Source: Azadirachta indica (lineage: Eukaryota > Streptophyta > Magnoliopsida > Sapindales > Meliaceae). Taken from it: a stretch of 64,000 nucleotides of DNA. Positions 1-10,243 of the stretch are shown one piece after another. Position 1 is the first letter of the stretch. Each line of letters begins with the position of its first letter. The notes below the pieces were generated by a model. That model saw nothing but the letters and a program-made list of their open reading frames with translations. It had not been told where the DNA came from and ran no database searches. A program made the translations under genes and the position numbers. The stretch spans positions 15,769,182-15,833,181 of the forward strand of contig CM040445.1 in the NCBI GenBank assembly GCA_022749755.1. Direction: 5' to 3'.

Positions 1-1262
1 ATACTTCTATTTAATATAACACATGCAAACCTGTTTTAAAGCTATTAATTTTAAAGCTTTCAACTTTTTGTAAATATGTAAATATGTTTTTATTTGTTTT
101 AATCATGGTCAACGTATACCAAGTCTTCAATTTTTACATCCACATATGGAAAGTGGATGTAAAAGGCATATATTGAACTATTTGTGTGTCATGCGGTGTT
201 CTTAAATCTCTCGAATACATAGTGATCTGTGAACTTTTCAGGAGGAATATGTGGGATTAGCAGTGTATTACTTTGGGTTTATTTACTTTTTAGCTCTATA
301 AGGATGATGCCAATGACATATTTATACATTTTGAGAACATATTATGTTTTTACCAAGTTGAATGTGTTTTCTTGGTTGATGTCAGGGGAGAAAACGGATG
401 CACTTTTTCAAAGATTTCAGACAGTGATAAAATTCAACAAAAAAATCAGCAGAGTGTTGTTGACATACATGTGAAATTTTGGAAAGATTAGTATAACTTA
501 ACATATTCTGGTTTGCATGTGTTATTTTGAAATTGATTGTAGATGCAAAAGAACTGTTGCAAATTAAGAGTTTTGGTCAATGTACAATGTTTTGTTTGAG
601 GAATTTTTGTACTGGGGTGTGCTTAAACATGAAGTGACAAGGTGTACAGTTGAACAAATTTTTGCAGATATGAAGCTTTCATTTAAAGTCCTTTTGCATC
701 ATGATTATAACTTTTTGATGCCTACGGTTCTATATTGATTCTTTTTGCCATATATGTGGCTCTACTCTAATTTAGAATTAGTTGCATTTTGCTTCACTAC
801 GTGCTAAACTATAATAATTATCGACAACGCATATGGTTGCTGGATTCTGCAAATTGTTAGGTCTTTTTTTTTACTCGATAACCCTATGATACGCCGTGCC
901 TCATCATGCTCCCGCTCTCACTAAATGTTCTGAGGGAAGAGTTTTTATGTATTGGTTAGTATTAATATGATCTACATATATATGATTTGATCTACATTTG
1001 TCATATTAATTTGCCTATTAAAATTGATCCCGCTGTTTATTTTTGAAATCATCAATTAATAATATTGAAGTTTATAGAAAATGTAATACAACTTGATGTA
1101 CATCTGTGAAATCTATGATTAGTAGATGTAATGATTTTGATGGGTTTTTAATATTCTAACTTAAATCCTTTATGACATTTAATAATTAATTAATTAATTC
1201 CAATCCTAAAAGAATTTTCATGGCTGATAACCCTAAATGAGATTGTGGATATAAGAAAACAA
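1..1262. other. AT-rich flank, no gene recognised
   Basis: No reading frame here resembles a known protein. The longest frame (81 codons near 229-474) has no recognisable domain and AT-biased composition. The stretch could be the 3' end of a gene lying to the left or plain intergenic DNA. It ends at the first palindromic motif of the adjacent MULE. Confidence 0.5.
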
Positions 1263-1375
1263 CATGCTCGAAAGTGTACTTTCGAGTATGTTTTTTTTTT
1301 TTTTAATATGTTCGAAAGTGTAGTTTCGAGCATGTTCATTTTATTTTTCTTGCTCAAAACTATACTTTCGATTTT
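1263..1375. repeat. Left palindromic repeats of the MULE
   Basis: Two nearly perfect hairpin motifs built on CTCGAAAGTGTACTTTCGAG (around 1267-1286) and TTCGAAAGTGTAGTTTCGAG (1311-1330) are separated by a T-run. A weaker third copy (CAAAACTATACTTTCGA) lies near 1355. The same TCGAAA-spacer-TTTCGA design recurs in the middle and at the right side of the element. Confidence 0.8.
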
Positions 1376-1536
1376 TCCAAATTACCCTTTGAGCATATAA
1401 GAAGTGACGCACGCATTTTACATGCATATGTTCTATTATATATGGTTCTTTTACTTGCTCTATTATGTCTTTTTATATAACTATGTACTTACGTGTATTA
1501 TAAACTATTGAGATTTTCGTTTGTTTTTTTACAGGT

Positions 1537-4500
1537 ATGGATAGGATGATAACCACTAAGTTGAAAATTAAGCCTGCTGACCATTTTCCCGCCATAATGT
1601 CCTCGCGATCTCGGTCGCGTGTGTTAAAGCAAGTTTGCCAAAAATTGACTAGGGCCCAGCGTGAGATATTTCGAGAGACGTGCTTAGGTCACTTGTTAGA
1701 GCTAAAGGATATAAAGTTCTCTGGAAATTTGGTGCACAATATACTTTTACATGAAGTTGTGACAGAGGGTGTTGAGGATGAGATGTGGTTTCTTGTTGGT
1801 GGGCACACTCTTCATTTTTCACATATCGAGTTTAGCCTGATTACGGGGTTACAATTTGGTCCTTATCTGACTTATAATACTTGGGGGACAACCAGGCTCA
1901 TAGATACATACTTTATGGGAGAGACGGCTATACCCTTGTGGAGGATAGAGGCAGCATACAATGCATTTAACTTTTGTCAGATTGATGACGTTGATGCGGT
2001 GAAGTTGTCATTATATGTCATCTTGGAGCTTGTTTTACTTGGAAGAGGCCGACAATATCATGCTGATATGTGGTTACTGCAGATGGTTGATGATTTGGAG
2101 CAGTTCAACCGTTATCCATGGGGATCGACCGTATTCACATACATATTTCGATGTTTGAGTAGAGCAATGTGTACACAGTTGGCGACGTACAAAGTTAAGT
2201 CTGCACAGCAAAAAAGAAAATGGAAGAAGTATAAGAATCGATATAATCTCGTGGGATTTCCATTTGCATTCCAGGTATGATTTCTTTAGTAATATTATGT
2301 TTCCATCTGTGTGATAGTTGTTGAAAAACATATATGAACTGATATAGTGGTAACATTGCGTAGATTTGGATATATGAGTCAGTTTCTATAGTCAGGACAG
2401 AGATGGGGACAAGCACCAATAATTGCCTACCTCGCATGTTGAGGTGGGTTGTGAAGAGGAAGAATGTTCGTGATACTGACTTGAAAACCTTTATATTCAA
2501 TGACAGACAGATTAGATTTACAAATCATACAAGTTTTATTTGGTCTCAAAATTTTTTTTGTCAGTACAATGGTTCATTTTTTGTCGTTTTTTTTTGGGCA
2601 CCCCCCCCCAACTTTACGTGTGCTAGAGCCTGACCAAATTGAAAGAGGAGAGCCCCATGTAATAAACTTAGGCTCTAATCAGGCATTGCATAGAGAGTAC
2701 GGGGGTGATTTTTTCCCTGCACTTAATGGTAATGGTCAAGGAGTTGACTCAGATGACGAGGCCGTGCCTAGTGATGAGTCTGCTTCATCGAGAAACACTA
2801 GTCCATTTAAGGTATCTTATACCTACTATATTCTGAAACACTTCACAATATTAACTTATGCTAACGTGCCTTGCACGCGACAAGGCTCAAAATAGAATTG
2901 AGAGTATCTTGACAATTTCACGCTTATATTACATACTACAGATCATAATACGCGTATCCCATCACCCATTCTAGTATAGAAGAATAGGAGGAAGGTGAGC
3001 AGATTCAAGGTTTAGTTTGTACAGTAATTAGAAGAACTTATTTTATAACTTTATACTCTTATGTCTGTACGTTGATGGTTTTACAGCATAATGTGGATCC
3101 GATGCCTGAGCCCTCGACTTATTCTCCTGCTGCTTCATATTCACACCACGAAGCCACTGATTTTGTCGATGAGCCAACATCATCTCATTTTGGACCCATC
3201 CTACTTCGTGAGTTGCGTTCCCTACGTACTGATTTTGATGCCTACAAAAATGAGCAAACAGAAAAGTGGTATAGACACGAAGATATTTTACGTGGTCAGG
3301 AGGAGTTGTTACGACGGCAAGAGGAGACTCTTACAATATATTGGTCAAAAAAGTGAGTAATCGAGTTTGCTCTGAGTCAGATGAAGACGCGCGGATGCCT
3401 GATAAAGATGTGAAGGTATGACCATCTCTTACGTATGACGCATTTTCTTTACTTATAAGTACCTCATACTCCAAAGTATAAGGATTGAATTGTGGTTGAT
3501 GTTGTTGAATTTGACGTTGTGGGGTTGTTTGCAGTACCTCAAGCCATGTTTGATATGATAGAAATTAAATGTGATTGATTTTTATATTCTATTTTTTAGG
3601 ATCTCTTGAAAACATTTAGGGGAGACTCTGTCCGTTTTATTTTAGTGTAAGTTAACCAAATTGAAAATCTATGCTGATAGGATATTTTTTTCGTGACTTT
3701 ACAGTTTGATTGCATGGGCCAGAACAGTGTTCGTATCATTGAATACCCCCCCTCCCCCAACAAACGCTAGTCGATACGACCGAGAATATAGGAGGAGTAA
3801 GTCACAGCGTTCCCCATACACAAACCCTTTCAAGCAACAAGGGCCCTCGACAAGGAGAGGATGGCCAACGTACAATTCAGCATATGAAATAGACCCTATG
3901 CGAGTGATTCCTGAGGAGATGTGGATGGAATATTTAGAGTGGATGAGCTCTCCAGAGGTTTACATTGAGAGCCATATCATTAGGGTGACACCGAGTTGGG
4001 TAAGCATTGTTGCTAATGAAGGACGATGGCTGGAGGATACGGTATGCAACATAACCATGTTTTCCTATATTTAGTAGGTTCAAGAACATATCTTCTTGAA
4101 TTTTTTTCTAGGATATTACATTTGATCTAACAATTTCCTTAAATTGCAGTATATTGATGAGTACATGTTACTGCTAGCTCATAGACAGGGAACATGCTCC
4201 GAACAGGTGCCCCAACGGTGGACTATTGCGTCTACACACCTTTACATATGTTGGCTCTATATCAAATTAAAATATAGGTGTTCATACCTAAAATTGTATC
4301 TATTGTTGTTAATATTGTGCACTAACTCTAAGCTTGTTTTTGGCGAATGGTTGCAGACCTATCTATAGTGTGTATGGAAAGATTATCTTAAGGGGCGTCT
4401 GGCAAAAGGAAGCTTCCCTCCGAGCATTAACATTGAGTCACATGTAGAGGGCAGAAAGAGCCCTGTCCATCGCCCATGGTGGACTGTTAATGAAGTGTTC

Positions 4501-4899
4501 ATACCCATTTGCATTAGCTCCTGTCATTGGGTTACGAGTGCGGTACACTTCCAGAGACGACGTATCACGGTCTATGACTCGGCGCCCTCAGTGCATTCTG
4601 ATCGGGAGATGACCAACGTTATGAGGCCTGTGTGCGAGCTTATGCCATATCTGCTACATGATGCAGGTTTTTATGGCGTGCGGACTGAGATCGAGTATCG
4701 CATTGATCCGTTCGAGTTGGTTCGCCCAGTGGATGGAGTGCCTCATCAGGAAGTCTCCGGAGATTGTGGGGTTTTCACCTGTATGTATATATATTACTTA
4801 GGATTAGGCAGACCTCTCGATTTTTTGTCATCATATGGGTCATTTTTTAGGAGGAGGATAGCCGTAGAGTTGTGGAAGGGTCAGTTGCAGTTGCTGTAG
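1537..4899 (+). pseudogene. MULE-borne Ulp1-like cysteine protease with DUF1985 domain (probably broken)
   Basis: The gene starts at ATG 1537 and its first exon runs to 2274 (donor AG|GTATGA). It encodes the DUF1985 region typical of plant transposon-borne Ulp1 proteins (FSLITGLQFG, GRGRQYH). The next exon opens at 2364 and continues the domain (IWIYES, LPRMLRW). Later exons give acidic and Pro-rich linkers: about 2627-2811, 3087-3355, 3706-4041 and about 4150-4240. The last exon (4357-4899) carries a C48/Ulp1 catalytic domain with His (CHWV), Asp (VYDS), and the Gln and Cys of HQEVSGDCGVF, so the whole triad is present. Ulp1 enzymes cleave SUMO-type conjugates; the role of transposon copies is unknown. 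An in-frame TAG at 4366-4368, just after the inferred acceptor, lies upstream of the catalytic domain and suggests a nonsense mutation. An alternative acceptor could bypass it. Exon borders between 2400 and 4356 are approximate. Confidence 0.75.
4495..4899 (+). other. Ulp1 (C48) protease catalytic domain
   Basis: This is the catalytic core of the element's protease, in a single exon. His is in SCHWVTS, Asp follows in TVYDSAPS, and the oxyanion Gln plus nucleophile Cys lie in HQEVSGDCGVFTCMY. The order His-Asp-Gln-Cys is that of the Ulp1/SENP family. The frame is open from 4369 to the stop at 4897-4899, and the start codon in this exon is not real because the domain continues from upstream exons. 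Confidence 0.85.
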
Positions 4900-5146
4900 A
4901 TATATTACTGGATGGATATTTAATAACAATCATGCTTGATGCTGAATCTGTTCAAAACTAATGATTATTTAGCACTAAACTTGTCTTTTCTTATTTATTT
5001 TTTGCTTATAAAATCGAAACATTTGTTTGACCTACGTAAGCAATTTAGTTGCAGTTTTTATCACGTATAAAAATTTAGTTGTAAATGAAATTGCTGAGCA
5101 CTATGTGATCAGAACGTCTTATTTTTTGTCAATATTTCTGGAAAAA

Positions 5147-5700
5147 TCGAAATAATAGTTTCGATCATATTTTGCAGTTTGGGCTTGATCGAAACTGATG
5201 GTACATTAATGATCGAAACTTCTAATATTTCGTCACCTATTCAGGAAAAATCGAAACCATAGTTTCGATCACGTAAATAATTTTAGTCGTGCTCGAAACT
5301 TCTGAACAATACGTGATCGAAACTTCAAATATTAATTTGTCGCCCGTTCTGGAAAAATCGAAACTATAGTTTCGATCACGTTCAAAATTTTGGTCATGCT
5401 CGAAACTTCTGAATACAATGTGATCAAAACTTCAAATATTAATTTGTCGTCCGTTCTAAAGAAATCGAAACTATAGTTTCGATCACGTTCAAAATTTTGG
5501 TCATGGTCGAAACTTCTGAATACAATGTGATCGAAACTTCAAATATTAGTTTGTCGTCCGTTCTGAAAAAATCGAAACTATAGTTTCGATCACGTAAGAA
5601 ATTTTGGCATGGTCGAAACTTCTGAATACAATGTGATCGAAACTTCAAATATTATTTTATCGCGCGTTCTGGAAAAATGGAAACTATGCTTTTGATCACG
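5147..5700. repeat. 107-bp tandem array centred on an 18-bp palindrome
   Basis: Six units start at 5147, 5251, 5358, 5465, 5572 and 5678 (palindrome positions), giving spacings of 104, 107, 107, 107 and 106 bp. The core TCGAAACTATAGTTTCGA is perfectly self-complementary in three units and slightly degenerate in the outer ones. Each unit also has a second, single TCGAAACTTC motif about 65 bp downstream. More degenerate copies trail to about 5960. The array sits exactly between the two convergent MULE genes. Confidence 0.9.
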
Positions 5701-6313
5701 CTAAAAATTGAAAGATTTTCATCATGATTAAAGGTTTACATGTGATCGAAAGTGTAAGAATACTTTGTAATCGATTTCATACACTTGGTATCACACAGTA
5801 TTTAGATTATTTCATTAACATCCCTAATTTTTAGCACGTTCGAAACTGCAATTTTATGTTTATCCCGGAAAATTTTGGAAAAATTAAAAGTTTCTGCAAT
5901 TTCGATCACAAGGTAAAAAGTAGTTTCGATCACGTGTAATTTTAATTCATGATCGAAATTGAAGTTTCAAAATCTCGTGAATTTGAAAAAAAGTGATGGT
6001 ATATTAATTAATTTTATTTGTTTTAGTGGGAAAACCTGCATGTGTAAACATCGTACAATGGATACATACAAAATGTGTAAAAGTAATATCAGCAAAACAA
6101 TAAAATAATTCAAAATAAACAGATAACATTATATTTGTGAGCGTAAATCATAGAATTCAAAAAAAAAACACATATTTTAAGTAAACAAAGTGGTACAAAT
6201 AATGCAAACATTTAATGTTTCAATTTGCATTTCATATTTTGTTGGTTTGGAAGTGCATAACTATAAAAATAAATTAAAAATCCCTTACATATGCTTAAAT
6301 TGAATACATGTCA

Positions 6314-8923
6314 TTAATCATGGTGGAGGGGAATAGGATTTTTACATGTGGCACGATTATGTCCAACTTGTTGACACCTAGAACAGGTTCGACGAACAAC
6401 TTCCTCTCCCATAGAAAGAATTCGTTGTTTCTTAGGTCGACTAGAAGGAGGGCGTTGTCTGGGTGGATTGACATTGATTTCTCGTACTTCATTTGGGATC
6501 ACCCAGTCGACATCATTCCCAACTGGATGAATAGACTCTGCATATGCATTCATCCAAGCGTTAGTGGTGTAGTAGTGTGCGCACAACCCATTATAAGAAA
6601 AGCGAATATGTCTGCACGCTGCAAGAGCGTGAGCACACGGGAGTTACTGCAGATCAAATTGTCGGCAACTACATGTCTTATCTTGTAGGTATATAACCTC
6701 AACAACACCACAAAGTTTAACTTCAAATTCGAAACGTGACACCGGATGCACAGTCATGGAACGGGACTTCTCTAATTCTAAATCAATTACCTTTTGAGCA
6801 GCCTCAGTCAGATAGGCATTTCTTGTTAAAGCCTCTTCCCTACGCTCGTAAAACCATCTTTGCACATGTGATCTAATATGCTCAACTAATGCAGTAATGG
6901 GTAGCCTCCGAGCGCTTTTCAACAATGCATTCATACTCTCAGCAATATTGGTGGTCATTAGGTCATACCGTCGAGATGGAAAAAATGCTCTTGCCCATCT
7001 ATTAAGTCCAACCTCGTTTTTCAAGTAATCAGTTGCTGCCGAATGCATCCTCCTCATATTTTGCAAATATTCGTTACACTCAGTTATCCGATAAGCCTTT
7101 GCAGCACGAAAGTATGTAGTCAAAAATGTCTCTATTTGTTGCGATCGCATCTTGTACTTTGCCTTCACATTTCCAGATATATAATAAGAACAAAAACCAT
7201 GGGCTGCCTCTGGGAATACCGTGGCTACAGCCTTCTCAATGCTATTGTGCCGATCTGATATGAATACCAAATTCTCTACTGACTTAATTGCTTCTTTAAG
7301 CTTTAATAAAAACCACTCCTATGACACATCGTTCTCTGAATCGGCAACACCAAAACCAAGAGGATAAATTTTGTCATTTCCATCCAATGTAGCGGCCACG
7401 AACAATGTCTCTCTGTACATTCCCTTCAAGAACGTACCATCAATGATGAGAATAGGACGTATTGTGCTGCGAAATTCTCGAATGCATGGTCCTAGTGCCA
7501 TAAAGAAATATAGGAAATGGTCATCAACATCTTTTTGAATCGCTGTTACTGTACCAGAGTTTTTCTCCCCCAACACATGACAATACAACGGAAGTCCCTT
7601 GAACAACTCGGATGGATTGCCACACACAAGCTTTAATGCATATTCCTTGCTTCGCCATGATGTCATATATCTTAAGCGAACCTCATAATCATTGTGAATA
7701 TCGTCACGAATATTCTTAGGAGTATAAATTCTACTAGCATCTGTAAACTTATCCTTGATTAGTTCTCCTATTAACCGAGTCGATGCTTGCCGATGGCCAT
7801 CCTATAATTTTTTGTTTTGACATGTATGGACTGAATTCATGCGAGACACTCTCCAATACGCATCATTGTTCTTCTTTGTAGCTCTAACTCGCCATTCACA
7901 TCCCTCAATAATACACTTGGCCTCAAACCGATCCGTTGATGATTTGTAAACCTTGAACTGAAAGTGGTTCTTTAACGCCATTAAACCTAATTTGTCTCGA
8001 AGTTCTTGCTTCGTATTAAAAATCTGTCCCACAGAAACATTACCTAACCCCATACTTGAGGATGCTGAAGTTGTTGGCATCGTAATACATGGCGTAACAG
8101 GAGTCAACCAGCGAATAAATTGATTTGAAGTAGATGGAGCTGTTGCTGAGCTATTAATATGACCAGGCCTGAAATCACAACCTTTTGTTCCCTCAGTATC
8201 TTCGGTTACGACATTTCTTCTTTCTTCACACTGATTGGTAGTATCATTGTCACCAATATCCAGTTGATAACCATGATCATCATTATCATTATCTTCATTG
8301 TATCAAGGAGTAGAATTGCCTCCATATATGGGGGTCACATCATCAGAAAATAAATTACAATTTTGTGTAGGTCTTTCATGGCTTTCACTTGGTTGGGAGT
8401 AATTATCTGCTAGGCCTTGACCTGTGTATTGAAATTCTGTGTTGTAGTGGAAATTTGGTGATGTTGCAGGAAATGTATCATTCACTTGATTACTTCCACT
8501 CGAAGACCTAAACTGGGTTGGTATTGTAGGGACTCCACCATGATTAGAAACTTGTGGCCTTATTTGCTCTCCACTACTTGCACGATCTAGCGTGATGTAT
8601 AATGGACAATAACCTCTTTTACTCGTCATGTACGGGCTATTAGCAGTCATAAATGCTCGAAAGTCAAATTCGCTGGTAATATCTGCGGCCAACCGCCTCC
8701 CTTCTGGTTTTATACACAATGAATATATTGTTCTTGTCTTAATGATATATTCGGAAGGAGTAATATCCAATGCCTTATACAACATCTGCATAAATTCATT
8801 ATAAGTTATATTTTGTTCCACGCACATGCCTCTTTGCCTCCCCCCAACATATTTTTCACCTCCATCCGATGTTTGCTTCCATAAGCCCCCGTCCACGGTA
8901 ACTATCATTAATGCCTCAGCCAT
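6314..8923 (-). pseudogene. mudrA-like: MURA-type MULE transposase with four in-frame stops
   Basis: One reading frame runs from ATG 8923 to the stop at 6314 (870 codons) and is broken only by internal stops at 8303, 7802, 7319 and 6644, with no frameshift. Domains in order are an N-terminal PB1-like region (about residues 1-90), an acidic linker, the MuDR DNA-binding domain (about 299-373, with a Cys/Trp-rich CEWRVRA core), and the MULE DDE transposase core. The first Asp of the core is in LIIDGTFLKG (about residue 495), the second in VFISDRH (about 557), and a candidate Glu is near 615-618. A SWIM zinc finger (CSCRQF...LPCAHA) straddles the 6644 stop, and a CCHC knuckle CSRCQQVGHNRATC lies near the C terminus. 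It would bind the element ends and catalyse transposition, but this copy cannot make full-length protein. Confidence 0.9.
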
Positions 8924-9004
8924 ACCTATACAAAAACTCAACAATATTAATAATATTTTATAAACAATTTTAAGTAAAGACAATTTTTCATCATTTAAGA
9001 ACAA

Positions 9005-9826
9005 TTAGAGTTGTTCAAATTCTGCTTAAAAATGAGGAGGAAACGACAAATTTTATGGTGCTTCTAACAAACTTTCAAGCACGACAATTTACATTTAGTC
9101 AAAGGTAACTTTCGATCACAGACAATTTTTTCATCATAGTCGAAAGTTAGTTTCGATTATGTGAAAAATTACTCATGATCGAAAGTAACTTTCGATCACA
9201 GGTATTTTTTCTCATAATCGAAACTAACTTTCAATCATGAAGAAAAAATTGGCCATGATCGAAATTACGACGCAGAATTGTTTGCAACATCTCAATTTTC
9301 ATTTTCTCCCTCAATCATCTATACCAAACATAATCAAACAATCTACATACACTTCAATAACAATTTTTAACACCATAATCTCAAAACACGCACAAATAAC
9401 ATCAATTTTTATGTTTGTAACAAATTTTTCTTTTTGTTTTTCAAATTAAAATTACCCACCTCCTTATACAAATGGTTGGTTGATTTCTTTTAATTTAAAT
9501 GATTAATTCGTAGTTTATAGTAAAAAAAACTAGAGGAAATATATTTGTTGAGAGAATACGGAAGAAGGAAGAAAAAAAAAGAAAGAGAGAAGAAAGAAAG
9601 AAGAGAGAAAGAAGAATGAAGAATGGCTTTTTATTTTTGGGTTAAGGGCAATTTTGTCCAAAAAAAATTATATGGTGGTTTTAAACAGTAGTCATTTGAG
9701 AACTGTAGATCAACAGTGGATATTTTTGTTAATTTCCCAATTTTAATTAAGCAATTTGCAAAGCAACTAAAAGTCGAAATCCCTAAAATTAGATTCCTAA
9801 TTTGGAATTTTCTAACCGACCCGCCC
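9005..9826. other. Right MULE palindromes and spacer to the ZPR1 promoter
   Basis: Between about 9105 and 9260 there are four or five copies of the TCGAAA/TTTCGA motif, the best being ATCGAAAGTAACTTTCGAT at 9179-9197. After this come AT-rich DNA and a purine-rich tract (9555-9620, mostly GAA/AAG) in front of the ZPR1 promoter. No coding potential was seen. Confidence 0.7.
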
Positions 9827-9836
9827 AAACCCTAAA
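9827..9836 (+). promoter_or_regulatory. Telo-box in the ZPR1 upstream region
   Basis: AAACCCTAAA lies about 410 bp upstream of the ZPR1 start codon. Telo-boxes are common in promoters of plant translation and ribosome-assembly genes. Its presence here is a match by sequence only. Confidence 0.5.
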
Positions 9837-10243
9837 CTTGAAACTGAAATCTCTAGATCCATTTCACTCTTCGACACCGCACAGCCGTGGCAGATTCCCT
9901 CGTCTGCGTCGTGGCGCACGGTAACTCTCTCTCTCAAGTCTCAAACGCACATGTAGGGGTTCAAGCTGTACCGGACCCGCATTATACATTCCGGGTTTTC
10001 ACCGTGTTCGGTAGAGTAAAATATATCCAGTCCGGTTCATCCAAACCCTGACCCGACCCGTTATTTTTCCAATCCCCTACCCCTCGTCACATCGCCTCCT
10101 TCCTTGCTTTAGAATAAACGAAGAAATTCTAGCTTCTTCTGGAGAAACAACCTCTCAACTCTAAAGCCATTTCGCATATACATAAACTACTTGCTTGCTT
10201 TGGCTTTGGCGTTGGCGTGTATTACTGGTTTTAGGAAGCTAAA

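Larger units (their letters stand above)
1263..9260. mobile_element. Large Mutator-like element with Ulp1 protease gene and MURA transposase gene (Kaonashi-type)
   Basis: Two convergent coding units lie in this span: a plus-strand DUF1985/Ulp1 protease gene (1537-4899) and a minus-strand MURA transposase gene (8923-6314). Related TCGAAA...TTTCGA palindromes occur outside both genes (1263-1375 and 9105-9260) and in an array between them (5147-5700). MULEs carrying Ulp1-like protease genes are an established plant class (KI-MULEs or Kaonashi elements), several of which lack long terminal inverted repeats. No clean terminal repeat or 9-11 bp target duplication could be assigned by eye, so the limits given are those of the palindromic motifs. 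The element ends about 1 kb upstream of the ZPR1 start codon. Confidence 0.75.

Noticed and set aside
229..474. 81-codon plus-strand frame
   Set aside because: No domain, AT-driven hydrophobic composition, and no promoter or splice context.
5147..5700. Regular palindromic repeats resembling a CRISPR array
   Set aside because: The repeats are full 107-bp tandem units whose intervening sequence is also repeated, not unique spacers, and the genome is clearly that of a plant.
5147..5700. Heat-shock elements in the palindromic array
   Set aside because: Heat-shock elements need GAA and TTC blocks with 2-bp gaps. Here GAA and TTC are separated by a longer centre.
9555..9620. GAA/AAG-rich tract as a coding sequence
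   Set aside because: It is a simple purine tract with no start, domain or splice sites.
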